Shown here piece after piece: positions 7,741 to 17,184 of a DNA stretch of 55,148 nt. The notes under the pieces were generated by a model. It did not search any database and was not told where the DNA came from. It saw only the letters and a list, made by a program, of their open reading frames with translations. Within the stretch, counting starts at the first letter, position 1; the number at the start of each line of letters is the position of its first letter. Made by a program: the position numbers and the translations under genes. The DNA comes from Paracoccaceae bacterium (GTDB lineage: Bacteria > Pseudomonadota > Alphaproteobacteria > Rhodobacterales > Rhodobacteraceae). Location of the stretch: positions 1-55,148 of the forward strand of contig JASJDQ010000004.1 in NCBI GenBank assembly GCA_030065075.1, in the 5' to 3' direction.

Positions 7741-9027
7741 ATGTCAAACGCCAGAGGTTTCGAACCACCGATCGGCCTATTTGGCGTTCTCTTTCTTGGC
7801 GTGCTGTCCGGCCTGCTTGTCGCGGCTTTTTCAGAGTTTGTCGGGTTTGACCTTGCACCGTTGTGGATCGCGGCAACGCTTTGGGCCGAGGGCAACCCGG
7901 GCGCGATCTACAACACAAGCGATCCGCTCTTCACGGCCAATGCACCCGCCGAGTTCCTGACGGTTGCGCAGCGCATCGGTTATCATGACGTTGTCCACGC
8001 ATTCATCTACCCGCCAATTTGGGCCGCACTGATTGCACCTCTGACAAAAGTCATGAGCTTTCAGGCGTTCAATTCGGGTTTTTTGGTCCTAAACACCGCA
8101 GCCATGTTCATGACGGTCTGGCTTGTCTGGCGTGCTGCACCGGTCATGCGTTTTTCTCAGCACGCGATCTTTGCGGCCTTCTTGTTCTGCATGACGGCCA
8201 TTTGTGCAATCGCCTTCTCCGGCAACCAGATCCATATCGTCATCACCATGCTTCTTGCGCTCACTTACGAACGGTTGCGGCAAGACGACGAAGTTAGCGC
8301 CGGTGCAGCATTGGCACTTGCCGCCGCGCTGAAGCTCTATCCTGCAATTCTTGCCGTTCTGTTCCTCGCAAACGGGAACTACCGCGCCTTTTTGGCCTTT
8401 TTGTTGGTTGGCGTTGGACTTGGGCTGGTGTCGGTTGCAACCACCGGCTGGACGCTTCACGTGGAACTCTTGCAACAGCTCTCGGTCATCTCAAAAACGC
8501 TTCTCCTGACAGGATCGCTTTGGGACCTGAACAGCCTTGTCGTCTTCCTTGTAGGACCGGAAGCGGCGGGCTTTCCGACGAACGGTGTGGCAGCGGAGAA
8601 AGGGTTCATCTGGCTCTGGTGCGGCAGGGCGGCCCCATTCCTGTTTCTGGGTGTCCTCGTGTGGCGCATGCGGACGAACAACCAGATTGCCGCACACCCC
8701 CTCTTTTGGGCCTATGCCGTTTTGGGAACAGCCTTCCTCGGTCCGATATCATGGTGCTTTCACTACATTTTGCCGCTCGTCGCCGCGCCGGTTCTTATTG
8801 CCTATTGGCCCAAGCAGCTTGCGATTGGTTTCCTGGCCGGGATCGCGATTATCGGATCGCTCCCCTTTCTATCAGTGAGCAATACGCTGATAGCCTCCAT
8901 GCCGCCTCTTCAAGTGACCGGTAGCATGGGAATGCTGGCGTTGCTCATTGCATTCGACAGAACCATGTTTCGTGAGAATCTCACTGAGCCGCCCGGTGCC
9001 CATCCCGCAGGCAGTCAGCCCGCATAA
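7741..9027 (+). CDS. GT87-type (DUF2029) membrane glycosyltransferase
   Basis: A 428-residue protein with roughly ten transmembrane helices and an acidic, Tyr/Pro-containing first periplasmic loop (FDLAPLWIAATLWAEGNP and HAFIYPPIWAALIAPL). The Asp after the first helix and the YPP motif are characteristic of GT87 enzymes, which use polyprenyl-phosphate sugars on the outer face of the cytoplasmic membrane. GAALALAAALKLYPAILAVLFL is another typical block. Start ATG 7741 (MSNARGFEPP) lies 11 bases behind the PAP2 stop, indicating an operon. The donor sugar and acceptor are not predictable. The downstream promoter for carB shows that carB is transcribed separately. Confidence 0.75.
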   Translation: MSNARGFEPPIGLFGVLFLGVLSGLLVAAFSEFVGFDLAPLWIAATLWAEGNPGAIYNTSDPLFTANAPAEFLTVAQRIGYHDVVHAFIYPPIWAALIAPLTKVMSFQAFNSGFLVLNTAAMFMTVWLVWRAAPVMRFSQHAIFAAFLFCMTAICAIAFSGNQIHIVITMLLALTYERLRQDDEVSAGAALALAAALKLYPAILAVLFLANGNYRAFLAFLLVGVGLGLVSVATTGWTLHVELLQQLSVISKTLLLTGSLWDLNSLVVFLVGPEAAGFPTNGVAAEKGFIWLWCGRAAPFLFLGVLVWRMRTNNQIAAHPLFWAYAVLGTAFLGPISWCFHYILPLVAAPVLIAYWPKQLAIGFLAGIAIIGSLPFLSVSNTLIASMPPLQVTGSMGMLALLIAFDRTMFRENLTEPPGAHPAGSQPA

Positions 9028-9046
9028 CGCTCTGCAACCTCCCCTC

Positions 9047-9074
9047 TTGCGCACCGCCAACACATGCCTATAAG
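9047..9074 (+). promoter_or_regulatory. Predicted promoter for carB
   Basis: TTGCGC (9047-9052) and TATAAG (9069-9074) are 16 bases apart, placing the transcription start near 9081. The ATG at 9064 would then lie upstream of the message, which supports the TTG at 9109 as the carB start. Confidence 0.5.
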
Positions 9075-9108
9075 GCAAGCAATTTGCGCCAACCTAGGGA
9101 ACGGATCG

Positions 9109-12100
9109 TTGCCAAAAAGAACCGATATCCAGTCGATCATGATCATTGGTGCAGGCCCGATTGTTATCGGCCAAGCCTGCGAGTTCGACTACTCGGGCGC
9201 GCAAGCCTGCAAGGCACTGCGCGAGGAGGGGTATCGCGTCATTCTGGTCAACTCGAACCCGGCCACGATTATGACGGACCCTGGGCTGGCGGATGCAACG
9301 TATATTGAACCGATCACGCCAGATGTCGTTGCCCGGATCATCGAAAAAGAGCGTCCCGACGCTCTGTTGCCGACGATGGGCGGCCAGACCGGCCTGAACA
9401 CCTCACTGGCGCTCGAAGAGATGGGCGTTCTGGACAAGTTCGGCGTTGAAATGATCGGCGCCAAGCGCGAGGCCATCGAAATGGCCGAAGACCGCAAGCT
9501 CTTTCGCGAAGCGATGGAGCGGATCGGCTTGGAAAACCCGCGCGCAACGATTGTCGACGCTCCAAAGGGGGCGGACGGCAAATACGACATCTCCAAGGGC
9601 CTCGACGTTGCAAAGGCGGCCCTTGAAGAAGTCGGTTTGCCCGCAATCATCCGCCCTGCGTTCACGCTCGGCGGTACCGGCGGTGGCGTGGCTTATAACC
9701 GCGAAGAGTACTTCGAGATCTGCCGTCGGGGCCTGGAAGCCTCTCCTGTCGCACAAGTGTTGATCGACGAAAGCCTGCTGGGCTGGAAGGAGTACGAGAT
9801 GGAGGTCGTCCGCGACAAAGCGGACAATGCCATCATCGTCTGTTCCATCGAGAACGTCGATCCGATGGGCGTTCATACCGGTGACAGTATTACCGTCGCC
9901 CCCGCGCTGACGCTGACAGACAAGGAATACCAGATGATGCGCTCGGCCTCGATCGCGGTCTTGCGCGAAATCGGGGTCGAAACTGGCGGTTCGAACGTAC
10001 AGTGGGCCGTGAACCCGGAAGACGGCCGCATGGTGGTGATCGAAATGAACCCCCGTGTGTCCCGCTCATCTGCTTTGGCCTCGAAAGCTACCGGATTTCC
10101 CATCGCCAAGATCGCCGCGAAGCTTGCCGTGGGTTTTACCTTGGACGAATTGGACAACGACATCACGAAAGTGACGCCGGCCAGCTTCGAGCCAACCATC
10201 GACTACGTCGTCACCAAGATACCGCGCTTTGCTTTCGAGAAGTTCCCCGGCAGCGAACCGCATCTGACAACAGCGATGAAGTCCGTGGGCGAGGCCATGG
10301 CCATCGGGCGTACCTTCCACGAGAGCGTTCAAAAGGCCCTGGCATCGATGGAAACGGGGCTGACGGGTTTCGACGAGGTCGACATCCCCGGCGCGCCAGA
10401 CAAGGCGGCCATCACAGCCGCACTTGCCCAGCAGACGCCCGACCGGCTGCGCACCATTGCACAGGCCATGCGCCATGGTCTGTCAGACGACGACATTCAG
10501 GCCGTCACCAGCTTCGACCCGTGGTTCCTGGCCCGCATCCGCGAGATCATCGAGGCCGAAGCCACTGTCGCGAGGGACGGGCTCCCGGTCACCGAAGAAG
10601 GGTTGCGCGCGCTCAAGATGCTCGGCTTCACCGACGCGCGTTTGGCCAAGTTGACCGGCCGTGACGAAGATAACATCCGTCGCGCGCGCCAGAACCTGGG
10701 CGTTCATGCGGTGTTCAAGCGGATCGACACCTGCGCCGCCGAATTCGAAGCACAAACGCCATACATGTACTCGACCTACGAGACGCCGGTGATGGGCGAT
10801 GTGGAGTGCGAGGCGCGCCCTTCCAACGACAAGAAGATCGTCATTCTGGGCGGAGGTCCGAACAGGATCGGCCAGGGGATCGAATTCGACTATTGCTGTT
10901 GTCACGCCTGTTTTGCGCTTTCAGAAGCGGGCTACGAGACAATCATGGTAAACTGCAATCCGGAAACGGTCAGCACGGACTATGACACGTCGGACCGGCT
11001 CTACTTCGAGCCACTTACATTTGAACATGTGATGGAGATTTTGCGCGTCGAACAGCAGGCAGGCACTTTGCACGGTGTCATCGTCCAGTTCGGCGGGCAG
11101 ACGCCCCTGAAGCTGGCAAACGCGCTGAACGACGCTGGGATCCCGATCCTGGGCACCTCGCCCGACGCCATTGATCTGGCCGAGGATCGCGAACGTTTTC
11201 AGGACCTTGTCAATCGGCTTGGCCTGACGCAGCCCAATAACGGCATCGCGCAATCCGACGCGGAAGCTGTTCAGATCGCCGAAAAGATCGGCTTTCCGCT
11301 GGTCATCCGTCCATCCTACGTGCTTGGCGGTCGCGCGATGGAAATCGTGCGCGACATGGACCAGTTGAACCGCTACATCAGCGAAGCCGTCGTCGTCTCG
11401 GGCGACAGCCCCGTGCTGCTCGACAGCTATCTGGACGGCGCCACTGAGGTTGATGTCGATGCGCTTTGCGATGGCGAGGCCGTCCATGTCTCGGGCATCA
11501 TGGAGCATATCGAGGAAGCGGGTGTTCATTCGGGCGACAGTGCCTGCTCGCTGCCGCCGCACACCCTTTCGAACGATGTCCTGGACGAACTGATCCGCCA
11601 GACCGAGGCATTGGCGCGCGAGTTGAAAGTCGTCGGACTGATGAACGTGCAATACGCGATCAAGGATGGCACCGTTTACCTTATCGAGGTCAACCCGCGC
11701 GCCTCGCGCACCGTGCCCTTCGTCGCCAAGGCCACAAATAGCGCGATTGCCTCTATCGCGGCGCGTTTGATGGCGGGCGAACAGCTTTCGGCCTTCCCCC
11801 GGCAAGCGCCGCATGATCCCGAGGGCCAGGCAATGCCGACGGGCGATCCCATGTCCTTGGCGGACTTCCGGACGCCTTGGTATTCGGTCAAGGAAGCGGT
11901 CCTGCCGTTCGCACGCTTCCCGGGCGTCGACACGCTTCTCGGGCCCGAAATGCGCTCAACCGGCGAGGTGATGGGGTGGGACCAGAATTTCGCCCGCGCA
12001 TTTCTGAAGGCGCAGCTTGGCGCAAGCACCATGTTGCCAGAAAGCGGCACGGTTTTCCTGTCGATCAAGAACAACGACAAGAACGACCAGATGCTTGAAA

Positions 12101-12435
12101 CCGCGCGGATTCTCCATGAATTGGGTCTGCAGATCCTGGCGACCCGCGGCACATCACAGTTCTTGACGGAGAACGGCATTCCGTCGAAAGCCGTGAACAA
12201 GGCCTATGAAGGCGGCCGAACGATTGTCGACATTCTGAAGGACGGCGAGGTCGATCTGGTCATCAACTCAAGCGAAAGTGCGCGCTCGATCGAAGACTCG
12301 CGGTCCTTGCGCAATGTCTCGCTGATGGACAAGATCCCCTACTTCACGACCGCCGCCGGAGCCCATGCTGCCGCAAGGGCAATGGCTTCGCGCCGCGAGG
12401 GCGCCTTGGACGTCAGGTCGCTGCAAGGGGGTTGA
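9109..12435 (+). CDS. carB: Carbamoyl-phosphate synthase large subunit
   Basis: A 1108-residue enzyme that makes carbamoyl phosphate from bicarbonate, ammonia (delivered by CarA) and two ATP, for pyrimidine and arginine synthesis. The two homologous ATP-grasp halves are plain: the first starts with [22 protein letters not shown], the second near residue 580 with [22 protein letters not shown]. Each carries its own [13 protein letters not shown] or [16 protein letters not shown] loop and an [10 protein letters not shown] / EVNPRASRT metal site. The C-terminal allosteric MGS domain contains [10 protein letters not shown] and [13 protein letters not shown] place the start at TTG 9109 (MPKRTDIQS), which has AGGGA eight bases upstream and matches the family N-terminus; ATG 9064 would add 15 atypical residues. 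carA is not in view. Confidence 0.96.
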   Translation: MPKRTDIQSIMIIGAGPIVIGQACEFDYSGAQACKALREEGYRVILVNSNPATIMTDPGLADATYIEPITPDVVARIIEKERPDALLPTMGGQTGLNTSLALEEMGVLDKFGVEMIGAKREAIEMAEDRKLFREAMERIGLENPRATIVDAPKGADGKYDISKGLDVAKAALEEVGLPAIIRPAFTLGGTGGGVAYNREEYFEICRRGLEASPVAQVLIDESLLGWKEYEMEVVRDKADNAIIVCSIENVDPMGVHTGDSITVAPALTLTDKEYQMMRSASIAVLREIGVETGGSNVQWAVNPEDGRMVVIEMNPRVSRSSALASKATGFPIAKIAAKLAVGFTLDELDNDITKVTPASFEPTIDYVVTKIPRFAFEKFPGSEPHLTTAMKSVGEAMAIGRTFHESVQKALASMETGLTGFDEVDIPGAPDKAAITAALAQQTPDRLRTIAQAMRHGLSDDDIQAVTSFDPWFLARIREIIEAEATVARDGLPVTEEGLRALKMLGFTDARLAKLTGRDEDNIRRARQNLGVHAVFKRIDTCAAEFEAQTPYMYSTYETPVMGDVECEARPSNDKKIVILGGGPNRIGQGIEFDYCCCHACFALSEAGYETIMVNCNPETVSTDYDTSDRLYFEPLTFEHVMEILRVEQQAGTLHGVIVQFGGQTPLKLANALNDAGIPILGTSPDAIDLAEDRERFQDLVNRLGLTQPNNGIAQSDAEAVQIAEKIGFPLVIRPSYVLGGRAMEIVRDMDQLNRYISEAVVVSGDSPVLLDSYLDGATEVDVDALCDGEAVHVSGIMEHIEEAGVHSGDSACSLPPHTLSNDVLDELIRQTEALARELKVVGLMNVQYAIKDGTVYLIEVNPRASRTVPFVAKATNSAIASIAARLMAGEQLSAFPRQAPHDPEGQAMPTGDPMSLADFRTPWYSVKEAVLPFARFPGVDTLLGPEMRSTGEVMGWDQNFARAFLKAQLGASTMLPESGTVFLSIKNNDKNDQMLETARILHELGLQILATRGTSQFLTENGIPSKAVNKAYEGGRTIVDILKDGEVDLVINSSESARSIEDSRSLRNVSLMDKIPYFTTAAGAHAAARAMASRREGALDVRSLQGG

Positions 12436-12446
12436 GGCCGCGCCTC

Positions 12447-12846
12447 ATGCCACGCCGGATTTCTCTGTTCTCGCTTCTGGTGCCGGACTACGATCCGGCG
12501 CTGGCATTCTTCCAGGCGATTGGGTTTTGCTGCGTCGAAGACACTGAGCTTGGCAATGGCAAACGCTGGGTGCGAATTGCACCTCCCGGGGCCGAGACCG
12601 AGATTCTTCTGGCGCGCCGTCGGCGATCAGGCCGATGCCATCGGTTGCCAGAGTGGCGGGCGCGTTTGGCTGTTTCTGGAAACCGAAGATTTCGAAGCCG
12701 ATCACCAGCGCCTCGAGGCCGCGGGCGCGGTGTTCGAAAGTCCGCCCCGCCATGAGCCCTATGGCCGTGTCGCTGTCTGGCGCGACCCGTGGGGCAAACG
12801 ATGGGACCTGATCGAATACGCCAACCCGGACAGGAGCGGCACCTGA
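12447..12846 (+). pseudogene. VOC (glyoxalase-like) protein, frameshifted
   Basis: Read in two frames this is one vicinal-oxygen-chelate protein of about 130 residues. The first frame gives MPRRISLFSLLVPDYDPALA through GAETEILLAR. The frame used from about 12613 on gives AVGDQADAIG, GGRVWLFLETEDFEADHQRL and YGRVAVWRDPWGKRWDLIEY, the normal end of the family with its metal-binding Glu. The join falls in a GC-dinucleotide run (CTGGCGCGCC, about 12610-12619), and restoring two bases gives a continuous protein. Either the gene is inactivated or the assembly dropped a GC pair. It starts 11 bases after carB and ends directly against the stop of the convergent lldD-type gene. Confidence 0.75.
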
Positions 12847-13983
12847 CTAGGGGGTGACCAACCGATCCTGCAAGTTCTGAAGATTGGTCGCACCCATTTG
12901 CCCCATGCAGGACATCATATCTTCCTTCAGGATGTGGATCAGGTGCGGCGGTCCCGCCTCTCCCAAAGCGCCCACGGCGTAATGAAACGCACGACCCAGC
13001 ATCACGAAGTTCGCGCCAAGCGCGAGGGCGCGCAGGATGTCCAGCCCGCCCGCCACACCGCTGTCGAAGACGATCGGCGTTTCGGGCACTGCCTCGCGAA
13101 TGGCCGGCAGACAGGTGATCGAGGCAGGTCCGCCGTCGAATTGGCGGCCTGAGTGGTTGGACACCCAGATGGCGTCAGCCCCTATCTCCACCAACCGCTT
13201 GGCATCTTCGGCTTTCTGGATGCCTTTGACCAAAAGGGGACCATCCCACCGCTCGCGTATCCATGTGATATCCTCCCATGACGGATTGCCGCGAATTACG
13301 TGGCCCGCATGAGCGACCGATGTCGCCTCCATATCCTTGGCGTAATCCTCGCATAGCTTCAGGCTGGGAATGCCTTCGCGCAGGGTTCCAATTGTCCAAG
13401 TCGGATGGGTCATCATGGACCAAATCATGGCGGCGTCGACCTTCGGCGGGATCGTCAGGTTGGCGCGGCGCTGGCGTTCCCGGCGGCTTTCAAGGGGCGT
13501 GTCCACCGTCAGGATCAGCGTGTGAAAACCGGCTTCCTTGGCGCGGCGCATCATATCGGCGCGTATTTCCAGGTCCTTTGGGAAGTACATCTGGAACCAG
13601 CCCTGGTCTCCAATCAACGGCGCAAGCGTCTCGGGCACCACGGTTGCGACCGTCGACATGCAGTAGGGGATCCCGGCCTTTGCGCAGGCGGCCGAAAGGA
13701 TTTTCTCTGCCCGCGGCCACATGATCCCCGACATGCCAACGGGCGCACAGCCAAAGGGCAAGGGGTAATCACGGTCCAGAAAGCGTGTCGACAGATCGAA
13801 GTCCTGATCCCCTTCCAGCACAGATGGCCAAAATTGAACGTCCTGAAGCGCGCTCTGGTTCCGTCCGTGCTGATCCTCGCGCCCCGTCGCACTGTCGAGG
13901 TACTCGAACACAAAATGCGGCACACGGCGGCGCGCGCGTTCGCGCAGGTCGGACACAGCCGGGAAACGGGTATCGAGGTTCAT
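12847..13983 (-). CDS. FMN-dependent alpha-hydroxy-acid dehydrogenase (L-lactate dehydrogenase type)
   Basis: A 378-residue TIM-barrel flavoprotein of the LldD / glycolate oxidase / mandelate dehydrogenase family, which oxidises L-2-hydroxy acids and passes electrons to quinones or oxygen. Seen in the sequence: VFEYLDSATGRE near the N-terminus, PVGMSGIMWPRAE, the WFQMYFPKD substrate Tyr, PLLVKGI with the FMN-contacting Lys, and SNHSGRQFDGGPAS with the catalytic His-Gly-Arg. It ends with IVFDSGVAGGLDILRALALGANFVMLGR. L-lactate is the most likely substrate, but glycolate or mandelate cannot be excluded. Its stop abuts the frameshifted VOC gene. It is divergent from the uvrD-type gene, with 144 bases between. 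Confidence 0.88.
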   Translation of the reverse strand: MNLDTRFPAVSDLRERARRRVPHFVFEYLDSATGREDQHGRNQSALQDVQFWPSVLEGDQDFDLSTRFLDRDYPLPFGCAPVGMSGIMWPRAEKILSAACAKAGIPYCMSTVATVVPETLAPLIGDQGWFQMYFPKDLEIRADMMRRAKEAGFHTLILTVDTPLESRRERQRRANLTIPPKVDAAMIWSMMTHPTWTIGTLREGIPSLKLCEDYAKDMEATSVAHAGHVIRGNPSWEDITWIRERWDGPLLVKGIQKAEDAKRLVEIGADAIWVSNHSGRQFDGGPASITCLPAIREAVPETPIVFDSGVAGGLDILRALALGANFVMLGRAFHYAVGALGEAGPPHLIHILKEDMMSCMGQMGATNLQNLQDRLVTP

Positions 13984-14127
13984 GGGTCACCCAAGCACTT
14001 ACGTTTCGCAGGAAAAATCACAATTCTTCGGCTTTGGCAAAACGACTTGTTCGTCGCTGGTGTTGGACGCGGAACATTTGGCGAACACCTCTTTAACTTT
14101 TGGCGGTTGCGCGCTAGCATTGCGACC

Positions 14128-16686
14128 ATGAGCGAGCTCGAAGATTTTCCCGATCGGATACCCCTGTCGCAGCAGGCCGTAGCTGCCCGGGCAACCCCTT
14201 ATCTGGACGGGCTGAATCCGCCCCAACGCGAAGCGGTCGAGGCGCTCGAAGGCCCGGTCCTGATGCTGGCGGGCGCGGGCACCGGCAAGACCAAGGCGCT
14301 GACGACGCGCATTGCGCATCTGCTGAACACGAACACGGCCCGTCCGAATGAAATCCTGGCGGTGACCTTCACCAATAAGGCCGCGCGCGAGATGAAAAAC
14401 CGCGTCGCGAACCTGTTGGGTCAGGCGGTGGAAGGGATGCCATGGCTGGGCACCTTCCATTCCATCGGCGTCAAGCTTCTGCGGCGGCATGCCGAATTGG
14501 TGGGGCTCAAGACCAACTTCACAATCCTGGATACGGACGATCAGTTACGGCTCCTAAAGCAACTCATCGTCGCTGCAAACATCGACCCCAAGCGCTGGCC
14601 TGAGCGGCACTTGGCAAACGTCATCGACGACTGGAAGAATCGCGCGCTGACGCCCGACAGGATACCAGCGGCAGACCATGGGGCGTTCAATCACCGTGGC
14701 CCCGAGCTTTATGCCGAGTATCAGGAACGCCTGAAGACGCTCAATGCCTGCGATTTCGGTGACCTGCTGTTGCATGTCGTCACGATCTTCCAGTCGCACC
14801 CGGACGTGCTGGAACAATACCAGCGCTGGTTCCGCTACATCCTTGTGGACGAGTATCAGGACACCAACGTTGCCCAGTACCTGTGGCTTCGGCTTCTGGC
14901 ACAGAAGCACAAGAACATCTGCTGCGTCGGCGATGACGACCAGTCGATCTATGGCTGGCGCGGGGCCGAGGTGGGCAATATCCTGCGGTTTGAAAAGGAT
15001 TTTCCGGGCGCGCGGGTGATCCGGCTGGAACAGAACTATCGCTCGACCCCGCATATTCTGGACGCGGCGTCTTCTGTCATTTCGGCGAACAAAGGCCGTC
15101 TGGGCAAGACCCTCTACACAGAGGAAACCGAAGGAAATCAGGTCAAGCTAATCGGCCATTGGGACGGCGATGAGGAAGCGCGTTGGATCGGCGAAAAGAT
15201 TGAGGAACTGGTTGTTGGAACCGCTAAGGAAGCCATCCATAGGTCCAATCCAAGATCAAAAACGATACTTCAGGAATTTGAACGCCTTGCCAAGAAGGAC
15301 GCATTGAATGGCGTTAAAACACCGGAAGAATTGCTTCAGAGGTTGCGACAACAGAACAGTCCCCTTGTAGAATACAAGACACGTAAGCTGTTGTTTGAAC
15401 TTTGCGAAAGGCAAAACAACCAAGAACCGCTTCCACCTGCTTTTCAGAAGTACAGCTTCGAAGAGATCGCAATCCTCGTACGCGCCTCGCACCAGATGCG
15501 GGCGTTCGAGGATCGGTTCCTGACCATCGGCCTCCCCTATCGCGTGATCGGCGGTCCTCGCTTCTATGAGCGGATGGAGATCCGGGATGCCATGGCCTAT
15601 TTCCGGCTGGCCGTGTCGTTGGAAGATGATCTGGCGTTCGAACGGATCGTCAATACACCGAAACGGGGGCTTGGGGACAAGGCGCAGCAAAAGATCCAGT
15701 CGGCGGCCCGGACTAACGGGGTGTCCCTGGTCGAGGGAGCCCGGTTGTTATTGGCCGCGAAGGGCTTGACTGGCAAGGGCGCGGGCGAGTTGCAGCGGCT
15801 ATTGGATGGGCTGGACGCATGGCACAATCTTGTCCGAGCCGAGGCCGATCACATCGAAATTGCCGAGCAGATCCTCGACGGCTCTGGCTATACCGAGATG
15901 TGGCAGAACACCAAGACGCCAGAAGCCGCCGGGCGGCTGGAGAACCTCAAGGAGCTCGTCAAGGCACTGGAAAACTTTGACAATCTCCAGGGCTTTCTGG
16001 AACACGTCTCGCTTGTCATGGACAACGACACCGAGGACGCGGACGAGAAAGTGTCGATCATGACGCTGCATGCCGCCAAAGGTTTGGAGTTTCCGGCGGT
16101 CTTTTTGCCCGGCTGGGAGGATGGCCTTTTCCCCTCGCAGCGCGCTATGGATGAAAGCGGGCTGAAGGGGTTGGAGGAAGAACGCCGCCTGGCATATGTC
16201 GGGCTGACGCGAGCCGAGGAATATGCCGTCGTCAGCTTCGCCGGGAACCGGCTGGTCTATGGGTCCTGGCAGTCGCAGATGCCTTCGCGCTTCATCGACG
16301 AATTGGCCGATGACGCGGTGGAGGTGCTGACACCTCCCGGACTCTATGGCGGCGGTGGGGCGGAAGAAGTTCACGTGGAATCAGACCTTTACGAGAAGGC
16401 TTCGCGCGCGGATGGCTACAATTCCCCGGGTTGGAGACGGCTTCAGGCGCGCGGCAATCAACGCGGTATGAGCCAGCCACGCGAAAGCCGGAACGTCGTG
16501 ATCGACATGAATGCCGTCTCGGCTTTCACCGAGGGCGAGCGCGTGTTTCACGACAAGTTCGGCTACGGCACGATCACGGCCATCGAAGGCGACAAGCTGG
16601 ACATCTCTTTCGAGAAAGCCGGGTTCAAGAAGGTCGTCGCCAAGTTCGTCAAGGCGGCGGAAGCGGCGGATGACGTGCCGTTCTGA
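14128..16686 (+). CDS. UvrD/PcrA-type superfamily I DNA helicase with an internal AT-rich insertion
   Basis: An 852-residue 3'-5' helicase for repair and replication-conflict removal. Motif I (Walker A, GAGTGKT) is at residues 49-55, followed by TFTNKAAREMKNRV (Ia), LVDEYQDTN (II), VGDDDQSIYGWRGA (III), LEQNYRST (IV), TLHAAKGLEFPAVFLPGWEDG (V) and YVGLTRAEE (VI). A PcrA-like C-terminal tail ends GERVFHDKFGYGTITAIEGDKLDISFEKAG. The start is ATG 14128 (MSELEDFPDR); the frame is open further upstream without family similarity. Between EARWIGEKIEEL and EEIAILVRASHQMR, in domain 2A, there is an extra segment of about 80 residues (roughly 364-443) that ordinary PcrA lacks and that is much poorer in G+C than its flanks. 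Confidence 0.93.
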   Translation: MSELEDFPDRIPLSQQAVAARATPYLDGLNPPQREAVEALEGPVLMLAGAGTGKTKALTTRIAHLLNTNTARPNEILAVTFTNKAAREMKNRVANLLGQAVEGMPWLGTFHSIGVKLLRRHAELVGLKTNFTILDTDDQLRLLKQLIVAANIDPKRWPERHLANVIDDWKNRALTPDRIPAADHGAFNHRGPELYAEYQERLKTLNACDFGDLLLHVVTIFQSHPDVLEQYQRWFRYILVDEYQDTNVAQYLWLRLLAQKHKNICCVGDDDQSIYGWRGAEVGNILRFEKDFPGARVIRLEQNYRSTPHILDAASSVISANKGRLGKTLYTEETEGNQVKLIGHWDGDEEARWIGEKIEELVVGTAKEAIHRSNPRSKTILQEFERLAKKDALNGVKTPEELLQRLRQQNSPLVEYKTRKLLFELCERQNNQEPLPPAFQKYSFEEIAILVRASHQMRAFEDRFLTIGLPYRVIGGPRFYERMEIRDAMAYFRLAVSLEDDLAFERIVNTPKRGLGDKAQQKIQSAARTNGVSLVEGARLLLAAKGLTGKGAGELQRLLDGLDAWHNLVRAEADHIEIAEQILDGSGYTEMWQNTKTPEAAGRLENLKELVKALENFDNLQGFLEHVSLVMDNDTEDADEKVSIMTLHAAKGLEFPAVFLPGWEDGLFPSQRAMDESGLKGLEEERRLAYVGLTRAEEYAVVSFAGNRLVYGSWQSQMPSRFIDELADDAVEVLTPPGLYGGGGAEEVHVESDLYEKASRADGYNSPGWRRLQARGNQRGMSQPRESRNVVIDMNAVSAFTEGERVFHDKFGYGTITAIEGDKLDISFEKAGFKKVVAKFVKAAEAADDVPF
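15217..15457 (+). other. Low-GC in-frame insertion inside the helicase gene
   Basis: Bases 15241-15420 contain 78 G+C in 180 (43%) by direct count, visibly below the flanking helicase sequence. The encoded segment is rich in Lys, Gln, Asn and Leu (for example EFERLAKKDALNGVKTPEEL and KTRKLLFELCERQNNQ) and looks helical. It keeps the frame exactly and lies between two conserved helicase blocks, at a surface loop of domain 2A. I see no flanking direct repeat or terminal inverted repeat. Confidence 0.7.
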
Positions 16687-16742
16687 GCCGCAAAAACGAT
16701 ATCGGTATCGCGTCGGTGGGCTTTTGGAAAAGGGACCAAGCC

Positions 16743-17084
16743 ATGCTCTATGATGCTGCGACTCCCGAAGGCTACCTTGCCGCGCTGGATGAGGACTGGC
16801 GGAAGGAAAAGCTGCTGGAGATCCGCGCGCATTTTCTCTCGATTCCGGGTGTCACCGAGGGGATGGAGTACAAGATGCTGCAGTACACCCGAGGTGACGA
16901 TCCCGTCGCGATCATGAATGCGCAGAAGGGATACGTCAGTGTCTATATGGATGACCTGAAGGCGCTGGACCCAGAGGGCACTTTGCTGGCTGGCAAGAAC
17001 CACGGGAAGTCCTGTCTGCGCCTGCGGAAGACCGACGATATCGACGTTGTAAAGGCGTTGGCTGCGCGGCGTTTGGGCCTTTGA
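16743..17084 (+). CDS. DUF1801 domain protein
   Basis: A 113-residue protein of the DUF1801 (YdhG-like) group: ATPEGYLAALDEDWRKEKLLEIR, then GVTEGMEYKMLQYTRGDDPVAIMNAQKGYVSVYM and KNHGKSCLRLRKTDDID. These small proteins adopt an iron-chaperone/frataxin-like fold, but their roles are poorly defined. The start is ATG 16743, 56 bases after the helicase stop; an in-frame codon at 16716 lies upstream. It converges on pyruvate carboxylase, with 100 bases between the stops. Confidence 0.8.
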   Translation: MLYDAATPEGYLAALDEDWRKEKLLEIRAHFLSIPGVTEGMEYKMLQYTRGDDPVAIMNAQKGYVSVYMDDLKALDPEGTLLAGKNHGKSCLRLRKTDDIDVVKALAARRLGL

Positions 17085-17184
17085 CGACGTAACGGTTTCT
17101 TGGCGACCAATAATCGCTTCACAGGCACCATGACATGCGTCTCTGACAAGGATCGAGCGGCCGCATCAGCGGCGGACACCCACC

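Noticed and set aside
9064-9108. ATG 9064 as the carB start
   Set aside because: A good -10 box lies at 9069-9074, so this ATG would be upstream of transcription, and the added residues do not match the family.
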